From: Actinomycetota bacterium
Lineage (GTDB): Bacteria; Actinomycetota; Acidimicrobiia; Acidimicrobiales; Aldehydirespiratoraceae
NCBI GenBank assembly: GCA_029979265.1
Contig: JAPOHW010000005.1
Location: 1 to 64,000, forward strand
Length of the DNA stretch: 64,000 bases
Direction: 5' to 3'
Position 1 is the first letter of the stretch. Each line of letters starts with the position of its first letter. A program made the translations under genes and the position numbers. The notes under the pieces were generated by a model. It was not told where the DNA came from and ran no database searches. It saw only the letters and a program-made list of their open reading frames with translations. Shown one piece after another: positions 17,078-25,487 of this stretch.

Positions 17078-18502
17078 TCATGTCAGTTGCCTCCTGAGGA
17101 CCTTGCCGCTCGGATTGCGCGGCAGTTCTGAGACGAATTGGTAGACAGCAGGAAGCTTGAAGTGAGCGATCCGCCTCGACAAGTGGTCGGCCAGTTCGTC
17201 GATGGTCGGCGGATCTGCGGCGTCGCTCGGTACGACCACGGCTTTGACCACCTCGCCGTATCTCCGGTTCGGCACACCGACCACCGCTGCCTCGCGCACC
17301 TTCGGGTGCCCGGCGAGTGCGCTCTCGATCTCAATGGGGTAGATGTTCTCGCCGCCACGGATGATCCGGTCGTTCACGCGGCCGTGCAACGTCAGGTACC
17401 CCTCACCGCTAATGGTGCCGAAATCCCCCGTTCGGCGCCATCCGTCGTCATCGTGCTGGAACACGTGCGGGGCGCGGATGACGACCTCGCCGATGCCGTC
17501 CTCGTCGGGATGTTCGATCGCCAATTCGGCTCCACGGATCGCGCGGCCGACCGACAGGAGTAGATCTGGACGGTCGGCCGCCGCCCGCAGATGATCCTCG
17601 TGACTCAGGTAGGCAATCGGACTCGCCTCGGTCTGCCCGAAGATCTGCAGCATGCGAGTGTCGGGCAACGTCGCGAGCGCCAGCGTCAACGTCTCGGGAT
17701 GAATCGGCATGGCTCCATACTGCAGGACTTTCGGGTTGGCGTCGGCGAGAGCGCCGGCGGCCAGCAGCATCTCGATCATCGTCGGGACGAGGAGGGTGCA
17801 CGTGGCGCCGAGACGGCCGGCGCGCCGCCAGTTGTCGATGCTGAACCAGTCCTGCGGAATGATGGCGACGCCCATTGGCAAGACGGTGACGTCCATCGCC
17901 ACACCTGCGGTGTGATAGAAGGGTGACGCTGAGCAGTAGCGGTCACCGGGCCCGATGGCCATGACCTCCTGGTAAACACTGACACGTGCTGCAAGCGGCT
18001 GTTGCTTCAATCTGACCGGCTTCGGATGACCAGTCGTGCCGGACGTGTGCACGATCACGACAACGTCGTCGGGTTCGGCGACGGGGCGCAGTGGTTCGCT
18101 CGATCGCAGCGGTTGGTCGACGACGATTGCTTCGACGCCGGACCGCGCCGCGACCTGTTCTGCGAGTTCGATCCGATCGGGGTCGACGAACATGTAGCGC
18201 GATCCGAGGCCGGCCAGTGCGACCGTGAGATCCTCCATCGACAACTTGGTGCCGAGCGGAGCCACGGGGCGCCTCGACAGCGCACCACCGACAACCATGG
18301 CGATCGACGTCCGACTCTCGTCCATCAGCGCCGGGATGGCGCTGCCAGTCTCGAATCCGAGGTCGTCGTACCAACTCGATGCGCCGGCTGCGAGCCGCAT
18401 CAGTTCGTCGCCACTCACCTGTCCGTCGTCGTCGACGATCGCCGGTGCTCGGCTTCCGAGCCACTGGCCGAGGAGGAGATCCGTCCAAGTACGCGGGAAC
18501 AT
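17078..18502 (-). CDS. AMP-forming acyl-CoA synthetase
   Basis: A 474-residue ANL-superfamily ligase. The P-loop HTSGTTGHPKP, the QTEAS segment, the TGDFG motif, RVNDRIIRGGENIYP hinge and terminal GKVLRR lysine motif are all present, so adenylation and thioester formation should both work. It is somewhat short at the N-terminus compared with fatty-acid ligases. The start at 18502 overlaps the thioesterase stop by 1 bp (TGATG); upstream in-frame codons run through that gene. Likely activates the carboxylate handled by this operon. Confidence 0.88.
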   Translation of the reverse strand: MFPRTWTDLLLGQWLGSRAPAIVDDDGQVSGDELMRLAAGASSWYDDLGFETGSAIPALMDESRTSIAMVVGGALSRRPVAPLGTKLSMEDLTVALAGLGSRYMFVDPDRIELAEQVAARSGVEAIVVDQPLRSSEPLRPVAEPDDVVVIVHTSGTTGHPKPVRLKQQPLAARVSVYQEVMAIGPGDRYCSASPFYHTAGVAMDVTVLPMGVAIIPQDWFSIDNWRRAGRLGATCTLLVPTMIEMLLAAGALADANPKVLQYGAMPIHPETLTLALATLPDTRMLQIFGQTEASPIAYLSHEDHLRAAADRPDLLLSVGRAIRGAELAIEHPDEDGIGEVVIRAPHVFQHDDDGWRRTGDFGTISGEGYLTLHGRVNDRIIRGGENIYPIEIESALAGHPKVREAAVVGVPNRRYGEVVKAVVVPSDAADPPTIDELADHLSRRIAHFKLPAVYQFVSELPRNPSGKVLRRQLT

Positions 18503-19278
18503 CAGCTGAACCCTAGGAACAGGATCGACTTGGTCAGCGAGGCGACCCGACCGTGAGCATCGCTCAGGGTCGAGACGCTCGATCCCCATCCGTTCGGGGT
18601 CACTTGGATCTCGGACTCGATCAAGAACCGCGTGCCACTCGGAGGTCGGTGAAACGCGATGTGCAGATCAGTGTTCGTCGATGGATGGTCGGGAGCGAGC
18701 CGCCCTCCGCTCAGCGACAGGTCTGCTGCGGCTGCTGCACGCACGTAGGGACTCATCGGCTCTCCATCGATCATCTGGTCGTCCATCGTGACCCAGTACC
18801 GGGCCGACGACTGCTCCCACGACTCGAACGACGGTCGTACGCTACGCATGAACGACGACTCGCCCCACGGCGTCACGTCCAACCGTCGCGCCGGATCCTC
18901 GACCACCGGAGGGTCGCTCGGGGGGAGGTCGTTCGAGTCGAGCACAGCCCCGCCGCGCATCCGAACGACCTGCGAAAACGAGTATGGCCGACCATCGACG
19001 AGCACGGTCACGTCGAGTACTTGGACGCGCTTGCCCGCCCGTCTCACGTCGACGGACGTTGTCGTGAGACCATTCGGCACACGCTGTGACAGGTCGACGG
19101 TGATGCGAACTATGTCCATCGGAACGGGCGATTCGTTCAGCTCAGCGGCTCGAGCGACGAGCGCCGCGACCGCGCTCCCGTGCTGCGCGTCCTCCGCATG
19201 CGGTGAGACAGCGACCCCGGTCGATTGCAATCCACCCGGCACCGAGCGGTACCAGAAGTTGTTCCGGTCCCGCGACAC
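18502..19278 (-). CDS. Acyl-CoA thioesterase-like double hot-dog protein
   Basis: A 258-residue protein of the thioesterase-like superfamily (TesB-related, 4HBT_3). The N-terminal half has GSAVAALVARAAE and PMDIVRITVDL; the second half has STNTDLHIAFHRPP, WGSSVSTLSDAHGRVAS. It would hydrolyse a CoA thioester, perhaps to release CoA from a dead-end product. GTG 19278 has no clear ribosome site. It is the first gene of the operon 19278 to 14994, and the operator lies 23 bp upstream. Confidence 0.75.
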   Translation of the reverse strand: MSRDRNNFWYRSVPGGLQSTGVAVSPHAEDAQHGSAVAALVARAAELNESPVPMDIVRITVDLSQRVPNGLTTTSVDVRRAGKRVQVLDVTVLVDGRPYSFSQVVRMRGGAVLDSNDLPPSDPPVVEDPARRLDVTPWGESSFMRSVRPSFESWEQSSARYWVTMDDQMIDGEPMSPYVRAAAAADLSLSGGRLAPDHPSTNTDLHIAFHRPPSGTRFLIESEIQVTPNGWGSSVSTLSDAHGRVASLTKSILFLGFS

Positions 19279-19300
19279 CAGTACGAGGGTAGCCGCGTAC

Positions 19301-19316
19301 TTGACACACGTGTCGA
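19301..19316. promoter_or_regulatory. Operator-like palindrome, site 5 of 10
   Basis: TTGACA-CACG-TGTCGA between the thioesterase gene (start 19278) and the acyl-CoA dehydrogenase gene (start about 19340). The central CACGTG makes the inner part a perfect palindrome. Confidence 0.7.
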
Positions 19317-19339
19317 GTCACGTTCTCGCGCCAACTACG

Positions 19340-20521
19340 GTGGACGACGTGACCACCGACCCCTTCCCCGATCCGGTTGCGCCCCTGCGCCAGACGGCCG
19401 AGCAGTTCCGGGGATGGCTCGAGCGGAACCACGAAGCACTCGAACCGTTCCGACACGAAGTCGCCGAAGAGCTGCATCTGTCATCCGCACGATTCCGCCC
19501 GCTACAGAAGCTCCTGTGGGACCACGGCTGGCATCGCCTAGGGTGGCCCGTTGATGTCGGTGGGCTCGGCGGGTCGCCACTGCACCGGTACGTCGTCGCC
19601 GAAGAACTGGCGGCCGCCGGCTACGTCAACCCGGCGATCCACGGGTCGGTCGAGATCATCGCCCCGATGCTGATCAGGTTCGCTCCCGACCTCGCCGCCC
19701 GCCACGTCCCGAAGGGGGTGAGTGGTGACGAGGTGTGGTGCCAGGGGTTCTCGGAGCCCGATGCCGGGAGCGACCTTGGTTCGCTCCGCACGCGGGCGAT
19801 CGCGGATGGTGACGGGTTCCGCGTCTCGGGTCAGAAGATGTGGAGCAGCAACGGCCACATTGCGTCCTGGTGCTGCCTACTGGCTCGGACCGGCGACCCG
19901 GACGAAGGCTACCGCGGTCTCACCATGTTCTGGGTCGACCTGTCGGCGGCGGGCGTGCGCGTCGTGCCGACGAAGCTAGAGAGCGGTGCCAGTGACACTT
20001 CGGAAATCTTCCTTGAGGACGTCCACGTGCCCGCCGACCACCTGATCGGAGGTGTGGGCGAGGGTTGGGCAGCCGTCATGTACCTCATGCAGTTCGAACG
20101 AGGCGCGTATGCCTGGGGTCGCCAGGCCGATCTGACGACCCAGCTCACCGAGCTCATCGTCGATCATGTTGACGAGTTCCCGGCCACCGCCGACGAATTG
20201 GTCGGCGATGCGTACCTGTCCCTGCTCGGTCTCCGTTCCCGTTGTCGCGACACAATCGGGGCGCTCGCCGCCGGGACCAACCTTGGGCCGGCGTTCTCGA
20301 TCGACAAGATCCTGCTGAGCAAAGCCGAGCAGACGATGACCGAGGCCGCCCGTAGGTTACTGTCCCCACGGCTCGAGCTCGCCGGGACCGACGACGCCGT
20401 CGCCGAGCTCTGGCGGAGCAGATGGTCGTTCTCGCGCATCACGACGATCTACGGGGGAGCCGGAGAAGTACAGCGCGACCTGGTCGCCGAACGCCTCCTC
20501 GGACTTCCCAGAGGTCGATGA
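19340..20521 (+). CDS. Acyl-CoA dehydrogenase, alpha-type subunit (FadE28/29-like pair)
   Basis: A ~393-residue acyl-CoA dehydrogenase with WCQGFSEPDAGSDLGS (FAD/substrate loop), a GQKMWSSNGH segment and the tail IYGGAGEVQRDLVAERLLGLPRGR. The next gene encodes a shorter partner lacking the SEP-AGSD motif. Together they resemble the alpha2beta2 dehydrogenases of steroid side-chain degradation (ChsE1-ChsE2). Start is uncertain: GTG 19340 or GTG 19349. The latter lies 7 nt after a TACGGT hexamer, which would suit leaderless translation. First gene of a five-gene operon. Confidence 0.87.
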   Translation: MDDVTTDPFPDPVAPLRQTAEQFRGWLERNHEALEPFRHEVAEELHLSSARFRPLQKLLWDHGWHRLGWPVDVGGLGGSPLHRYVVAEELAAAGYVNPAIHGSVEIIAPMLIRFAPDLAARHVPKGVSGDEVWCQGFSEPDAGSDLGSLRTRAIADGDGFRVSGQKMWSSNGHIASWCCLLARTGDPDEGYRGLTMFWVDLSAAGVRVVPTKLESGASDTSEIFLEDVHVPADHLIGGVGEGWAAVMYLMQFERGAYAWGRQADLTTQLTELIVDHVDEFPATADELVGDAYLSLLGLRSRCRDTIGALAAGTNLGPAFSIDKILLSKAEQTMTEAARRLLSPRLELAGTDDAVAELWRSRWSFSRITTIYGGAGEVQRDLVAERLLGLPRGR

Positions 20522-20534
20522 CCGAGGTGCCGAC

Positions 20535-21461
20535 ATGACGACGATCGACGCCTCCGAACTCGACCTCATCCGACGATCGCTGCGGCATGTGCTCGACAAG
20601 TTCGGACCCGCCGAGGTCCCGAGTGCACTTCTCGCTGAGGGATGGGCAGATCTGATCGCCACCGACGCGGCGGCGGCGATCACCACGCTGAGCGAGGAGG
20701 CCGGCCGATCGCGGTCCGCAGCACCTGTTCTCGATCTGGCGGTGCTTCGCGGTGCCGGACTCGAGGCCGACGCCACGAGCGTGGTGGTCGTCGACGGATC
20801 TGCGCTCGCGGGCGCCGAACGGGCTCTCCGCTTCCTGTGGCTCACCGACGACGGGATCGCTGTGCTCGGTGCTGATGCGGTTGATCTGGTACCCGCAGGC
20901 GGGTTCGACCCGGCTCTGGGTCTCTTGCGTGCCACAGCAGTGCGTTCTGGGCACGAAGAGATCGGTGATGCCACCGTCGCTGCGGCGGCGATCGCCGCCG
21001 GCCGCCGAGCCCTTGCCTCGCAAATGATCGGCGCCGTCGACCAGATGCTGAGCGAGACACTGGAGTACATCGGCGCGCGCCATCAGTACGGTCGTGCGAT
21101 CGGCTCGTTCCAGACCGTCAAGCATCGGATGGCAGAGGTGGCGGTCGCCGTGACCGCAGCCCGAGCCGCCACGACCACGGCGTGGCAGTTCGCCGACACC
21201 GCCGACGGCCCGCTGCTGGCGATGGGCTGCAAGGCACTGGCAGGTCGAGCCCACCACCTAGCTTCGACGCACTGCTTCCAGGTACACGGGGGCATCGCGT
21301 TCACCGTCGAACACGGATTCCACCAGTGGGTGCGCCGCGGCCTCCTGTTGGATCACCTCCTGGGCGACCACAAGTCGCTCACCCGCGAAGTCGGCCGCTC
21401 GGTCATCGCACGTGGCCGTCCGCCGCGGGTTCCACTGCTCACCGACGTGGCGACGATGTGA
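20535..21461 (+). CDS. Acyl-CoA dehydrogenase, beta-type subunit
   Basis: A 308-residue acyl-CoA dehydrogenase-like protein, shorter than the usual 380. It has the helical C-domain signature QYGRAIGSFQTVKHRMAEVA and HGGIAFTVEHGFHQWVRR, but lacks the SEP-AGSD FAD loop of its upstream neighbour. That division of motifs is what heterotetrameric alpha2beta2 dehydrogenases show. The neighbouring genes (alpha subunit before, Ltp-like aldolase and DUF35 after) recapitulate the mycobacterial igr-type operon for the last side-chain steps. Confidence 0.86.
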   Translation: MTTIDASELDLIRRSLRHVLDKFGPAEVPSALLAEGWADLIATDAAAAITTLSEEAGRSRSAAPVLDLAVLRGAGLEADATSVVVVDGSALAGAERALRFLWLTDDGIAVLGADAVDLVPAGGFDPALGLLRATAVRSGHEEIGDATVAAAAIAAGRRALASQMIGAVDQMLSETLEYIGARHQYGRAIGSFQTVKHRMAEVAVAVTAARAATTTAWQFADTADGPLLAMGCKALAGRAHHLASTHCFQVHGGIAFTVEHGFHQWVRRGLLLDHLLGDHKSLTREVGRSVIARGRPPRVPLLTDVATM

Positions 21462-21463
21462 CC

Positions 21464-22609
21464 ATGGACCTATCAGGTGCCGCAATCGTCGGGATCGGCC
21501 GAACCGCATACCGCCGCCAGTCGGGACGAACCGGCATCTCGCTCGCTGCAGAAGCCGTCCGCGTCGCGCTCGACGACGCCGGACTGGCTCCGGCCGACGT
21601 CGACGGGATGACGTGCTTCTCGACCGGCGATCCGGCCACACCGCACCGTGTTTCACACGCCATCGGATTGGACGAGATCGGCTGGACGGTGAACACCTAC
21701 GCCGGCGGCAACCAGGTTGCGTTGGTGATCGCCAACGCTGCGGCGGCGATCATCACCGGTCAGGCTGACGTGGTCGTGGTATATCGCGTTCTCGATGCCG
21801 GAGTTCGTTACGGCAAGGTCACGGACGCCGTCGAGGTGGGCGGCGTCGAACAGTTCTCGGCCCCGCACGGATACCTGGTGCCGCCGCAGTGGTTCGCGAT
21901 GTGGGCCCGGCGCCACCAGCACGTGTACGGCTCGACCTGCGAGGATCTCGGGGCCATCGCCATCAATAGCCGGGCCCACGCCGTCGCGAACGAGCACGCG
22001 ATCGCCCGCGATCCGATCGACCTCGACGACTACCTCGCCGGTCGGTGGATCGTCGAGCCGTTCCGGGTGTACGACCTCGCGTACGAGGTCGACGGAGCGG
22101 TTGCCCTCGTCCTGACCTCGGCGGAACAGGCCAAGGACCTCGCTCACCGGGCGGTGTACCCCATCGGGGCTGCGGAAGGCACCGGGGCGGGGGGCATGCC
22201 CGACCTGTGGCCGGACCAGACATCGATGTACTCGCGCATCGTCGCGCCGAGGTTGTGGGAGCGGACGGGGCTCTCAGCCGCCGACATTGACGTCGCATGT
22301 ATGTACGACTGCTTCACCTACACCGTAATGGCGACGTTCGAAGACTTCGGATTCTGCGAGAAGGGCGAGGTGGGTGACTACTTCCGGGCGGGTCGAGCGA
22401 CCTACGGCGGCGACGTGGTGGTCAACCCTCACGGTGGACTGCTGTCGGAGGGGTACCTCCACGGTTTGAACCACCACTACGAAGCGGTGCTCCAACTACG
22501 AGGGGGCGCAGGGGTTCGCCAGGTCGACGATGCCGAACTCGCTCTGGTGACGGCCGGAGCAGGGCCATACGGCGGGGCGATCGTCTACGGCACGGAACGA
22601 CCATGTTGA
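21464..22609 (+). CDS. Thiolase-fold lipid-transfer/aldolase protein (Ltp2-like)
   Basis: A 381-residue Ltp-group protein. Where the thiolase Cys would be, the sequence is NTYAGGNQVALV. Later motifs ACMYDCFTYTV, FGFCEKGE and NPHGGLLSEGYLHG are the closest of the three copies to steroid Ltp2. ATG 21464 starts 2 bp after the dehydrogenase stop; GTG 21458 in frame is an alternative. It is followed by its DUF35 partner. Expected to cleave a beta-hydroxyacyl-CoA by retro-aldol reaction, releasing a short acyl-CoA (inference). Confidence 0.87.
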   Translation: MDLSGAAIVGIGRTAYRRQSGRTGISLAAEAVRVALDDAGLAPADVDGMTCFSTGDPATPHRVSHAIGLDEIGWTVNTYAGGNQVALVIANAAAAIITGQADVVVVYRVLDAGVRYGKVTDAVEVGGVEQFSAPHGYLVPPQWFAMWARRHQHVYGSTCEDLGAIAINSRAHAVANEHAIARDPIDLDDYLAGRWIVEPFRVYDLAYEVDGAVALVLTSAEQAKDLAHRAVYPIGAAEGTGAGGMPDLWPDQTSMYSRIVAPRLWERTGLSAADIDVACMYDCFTYTVMATFEDFGFCEKGEVGDYFRAGRATYGGDVVVNPHGGLLSEGYLHGLNHHYEAVLQLRGGAGVRQVDDAELALVTAGAGPYGGAIVYGTERPC

Positions 22610-22619
22610 GGAATGCATC

Positions 22620-23066
22620 GTGAGCATCGACTGGGCGAAGCTTCCTCCCCCACAGCCTGCGCCCGACCTCGACTCGCAGGGGTTCTGGGACTCGATTGGA
22701 CACGGCGAGCTACGACTCCGCCGCTGCCCCTCGTGCGCACTCTGGCACCACCCTCCGCTCGAGCACTGCCGACGTTGTGCTACGCCCACCGAGTTCGAGC
22801 CCGTCACCAGCACCGGCACCGTCTACACCTTCATCGTGCAGCGCCAACCTGCCGTCGTCGGCTACTCCGCTCTGGTCCCCTATACCGTCGCGATCGTCGA
22901 GCTCGACGATCAGCCCGGGCTACGTCTCACGGGTCGGATCGTCGACATCGATGCCGATGAGGTCCACATCGGCATGCGGGTCGACAGCCGCATCGAGCTC
23001 TTGCCCGGCGGCGACTTCCACATCCCCGTGTTCTCACCGACACTCCCCCGAGAGGCCACTCCATGA
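22620..23066 (+). CDS. DUF35 (Zn-ribbon plus OB-fold) aldolase partner protein
   Basis: A 148-residue protein with zinc ribbon CPSCALWHHPPLEHCRRC and OB-fold. GTG 22620 has a GAGGAA site. It follows the thiolase-fold gene after 10 bp and overlaps the SDR gene by 4 bp. Third DUF35/aldolase module in the window, here embedded in an operon with the heteromeric dehydrogenase, as ChsH2-DUF35 is with ChsE1/E2 and Ltp2. Confidence 0.88.
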   Translation: MSIDWAKLPPPQPAPDLDSQGFWDSIGHGELRLRRCPSCALWHHPPLEHCRRCATPTEFEPVTSTGTVYTFIVQRQPAVVGYSALVPYTVAIVELDDQPGLRLTGRIVDIDADEVHIGMRVDSRIELLPGGDFHIPVFSPTLPREATP

Positions 23067-23815
23067 TCGATCCGCTGTTCGATTTGTCCGACAAGATCGC
23101 CGTCGTCACCGGTGGGAGCCGAGGACTCGGCTACCAGATGGTGAAGGCTTTCGCCGAGCGAGGAGCCGACTGCGTGGTCGCAAGTCGCAAGCTCGACAAC
23201 TGCAACGCCGTCGCCGACGAGGTGCGAGCGCTCGGTCGGCGTGCCCTCGCCGTGCAGGTCCACGCCGCCAGGTGGGACTCGATCGACGCCCTGATCGAGA
23301 CCGTGTACGACGAGTTCGGCCGCATCGACATCCTGGTCAACAACGCGGGCATGAGCCCCGCGATGTCCAGCCACGACGTCACCGAGGACCTCTTCGACAG
23401 CGTGCTCGGACTCAACTTCAAAGGCCCGTTTCGACTTGCGTCGCAGGTCGCCAAGCGGATGGCCGACGGCGACGGCGGCGTGATCATCAACGTCACGTCA
23501 TCGGGGTCGTTGATGCCACTCCCCGGGGTGGTTCCCTACGGCAGCGCGAAGGCGGCCCTCAACGCGATGTCGCGCTCGCTCGCCGCAGAGTACGGGCCGA
23601 AGGTGCGCGTGAACACCCTCTCCCCCGGCCCTTTCCTCACCGACATCGCCAAGGCATGGACGCCCGAACACCGCAAGCACGTCGACAGCGCTATCGGTCG
23701 ACCCGGCTACCCCGAGGAGATCGTGACGGCGGCACTGTTCCTGGCCAGCCCGGCGTCGAGCTTCACCACCGGCGCCATCGTCCGCGTCGACGGCGGCCTC
23801 CCGATCGGCCAGTAA
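23063..23815 (+). CDS. SDR family oxidoreductase
   Basis: A 250-residue classical SDR: TGGSRGLG cofactor loop, NNAG, catalytic Ser in VTSSGSL, YGSAK, and a C-terminal PEEIVTAALFLASP segment. Normal length and complete active site. It is last in the operon after the aldolase module, so it may act on the aldehyde or ketone released by the aldolase, or provide the 3-hydroxyacyl-CoA dehydrogenase step. ATGA overlap with the DUF35 gene indicates coupling. It converges 4 bp from the next operon. Confidence 0.88.
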   Translation: MIDPLFDLSDKIAVVTGGSRGLGYQMVKAFAERGADCVVASRKLDNCNAVADEVRALGRRALAVQVHAARWDSIDALIETVYDEFGRIDILVNNAGMSPAMSSHDVTEDLFDSVLGLNFKGPFRLASQVAKRMADGDGGVIINVTSSGSLMPLPGVVPYGSAKAALNAMSRSLAAEYGPKVRVNTLSPGPFLTDIAKAWTPEHRKHVDSAIGRPGYPEEIVTAALFLASPASSFTTGAIVRVDGGLPIGQ

Positions 23816-23819
23816 CCCG

Positions 23820-24719
23820 CTACTTGATGACGAGGCCCGGGGGGAAGACTCCGAAAAGCTTGCGGACCCCGACGCTCAACTCCTCGACGGTCAGCATCTC
23901 GCCGCTCTTCGACTCGTACTCGGCGTCGATCGTGTAGCCGCCGACTTTGATCAGCTTGTGGCCGTCGACCCGGAGCACCTGTCCTGTCAGCCAACCGGAC
24001 TCCTCTGAGCACAGCCAGGCCACCACGGGCGACGCGTTCTCGGGGTCGAGACGATCCCAGCCGTCGCTGCCACCTTCCATGCCGATCGATCCGAGCATGC
24101 GGGTCGCTGCGATGGGCGAGATGCAGTTCGCGGTTACGCCGTACCGCTGCATCTCCATCGCCTCTATCACTGTCATCATCGCAATGCCGGCCTTCGCCGA
24201 GGCGTAGTTGGCCTGACCGACGTTGCCCCACAGCCCAGCACCAGACGTGGTGTTGACGATCCGGCCACTGACCGGCTTGCCCGCCTTCTCTTGCGTCCGC
24301 CAGTAGCTGCAGGCATGTCGAGCGACAGTGAACGAGCCCTTCAAGTGCACTTCGATGACGGCGTCGAAGTCCTGCTCGCTCATCGAGGTCATCATTCGGT
24401 CGCGCAGGAAGCCGGCGTTGTTGACCACTGCGTGCAGGTCGCCGAAGCGCTCCACGGTGTCGGCCACGAGCGCCTCCATCGCGTTCCAGTCGCTGACCGA
24501 CGACCCGTTCGTGACGGCCGTACCACCCATCGCTTCGATCTCCGCCACCACCTCATCTGCCGGTGAGGGTCCGTCGACCTCTGCCTGTCCCTGGAGGCTC
24601 ACGTTGAGGTCGTTGACCACCACGACGGCTCCGTTCCGAGCTAATTCGAGTGCGTGGGCCCGACCCAGTCCGCGCCCAGCACCCGTCACGATCACGACTC
24701 GTCCGTCGAGCAGTCCCAT
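23820..24719 (-). CDS. SDR, MFE-2-type (3R)-hydroxyacyl-CoA dehydrogenase
   Basis: A 299-residue SDR with TGAGRGLGRAHA, the long NDLNVSLQG loop, NNAGFLRDRM, NTTSGAGLWGN and YASAK. The GRAHA-type loop, RDRMM and SGAGL segments are those of peroxisomal multifunctional enzyme 2 dehydrogenase domains, which oxidise (3R)-hydroxyacyl-CoA including bile-acid intermediates. It has a ~40-residue C-terminal extension compared with simple FabG. ATG 24719 with GAAGGG upstream. Last gene of the operon 28411 to 23820. Confidence 0.87.
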   Translation of the reverse strand: MGLLDGRVVIVTGAGRGLGRAHALELARNGAVVVVNDLNVSLQGQAEVDGPSPADEVVAEIEAMGGTAVTNGSSVSDWNAMEALVADTVERFGDLHAVVNNAGFLRDRMMTSMSEQDFDAVIEVHLKGSFTVARHACSYWRTQEKAGKPVSGRIVNTTSGAGLWGNVGQANYASAKAGIAMMTVIEAMEMQRYGVTANCISPIAATRMLGSIGMEGGSDGWDRLDPENASPVVAWLCSEESGWLTGQVLRVDGHKLIKVGGYTIDAEYESKSGEMLTVEELSVGVRKLFGVFPPGLVIK

Positions 24720-24720
24720 G

Positions 24721-25464
24721 TCACTCACCCTTCCAGATCGGATCACGCTTCTCGGCGAATGCCACCGCACCCTCGCGGGCGTCGGCACTGGCGAAGACGG
24801 GAGCCGTGACGGCACGCACGTGATCGCTGTTGTCCGGCCCGATCTCTTCCCGCATGAGCCGCTTGGTGGCCTGCACGGCGAGCGGGCCGTTGGCGTTGAT
24901 CAGCGCCGCCAGCGCAAGCGCAGCATCCATCACCTCGGCACCGGGAACCACCCGGTTGATCAGGCCCAACTCGAGGGCCCGCTGTGCACCGAAGGTTTCT
25001 CCGGTGAGTCCCATCTCGAGCGCGATCTGTAGCGGGATCCGGGTCGGGAGCCGCGTCCCGCCGCCGGCGGCGACCAATCCCCGCTTGACCTCAGGGATGC
25101 CGAACTTGGCGTGGTCGGCGGCCACCACGAGGTCGGCCCGCATCATCACCTCGAAGCCCCCGGCAACTGCGATGCCGTTCACCGCTGCGATGACCGGCTT
25201 TGGACAGTCACTCAGCAGGCGCAGTCCCTCACCGACGGGTGTCATGTCCTCGCCCGCTGCGAATGCCCTGAGATCCATCCCGGCACAGAAGATCTTCTCG
25301 CCGGCTCCGGTGACGATGATCGACCGCACGTCGGCATTCGTTGCCGCATCGGCGAGCGCGTCGGCGATACCTTGACCGACGGCCGGATTGAGCGAATTGC
25401 CCGCATCGGGTCGATTGATGGTGACGACGAGGGCGCCGTCCTGGTTCTCCACGAGAACGCTCAT
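24721..25464 (-). CDS. Enoyl-CoA hydratase (both catalytic Glu present)
   Basis: A 247-residue crotonase with FCAGMDLRAF, AVNGIAVAGGFEVMM and FGIPEVKRGL. Both catalytic glutamates are in place (Glu105, Glu125), one of only two such crotonases in the window, so genuine hydration of a trans-2-enoyl-CoA is expected. Start ATG 25464 has AAGGAT; the longer reading from 25491 would overlap the fused dehydrogenase gene. It lies between the fused dehydrogenase and an (R)-hydroxyacyl-CoA dehydrogenase gene, giving three successive beta-oxidation steps in one operon. Confidence 0.88.
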   Translation of the reverse strand: MSVLVENQDGALVVTINRPDAGNSLNPAVGQGIADALADAATNADVRSIIVTGAGEKIFCAGMDLRAFAAGEDMTPVGEGLRLLSDCPKPVIAAVNGIAVAGGFEVMMRADLVVAADHAKFGIPEVKRGLVAAGGGTRLPTRIPLQIALEMGLTGETFGAQRALELGLINRVVPGAEVMDAALALAALINANGPLAVQATKRLMREEIGPDNSDHVRAVTAPVFASADAREGAVAFAEKRDPIWKGE

Positions 25465-25487
25465 GGCTGAGATCCTTTCGGGTGTAC

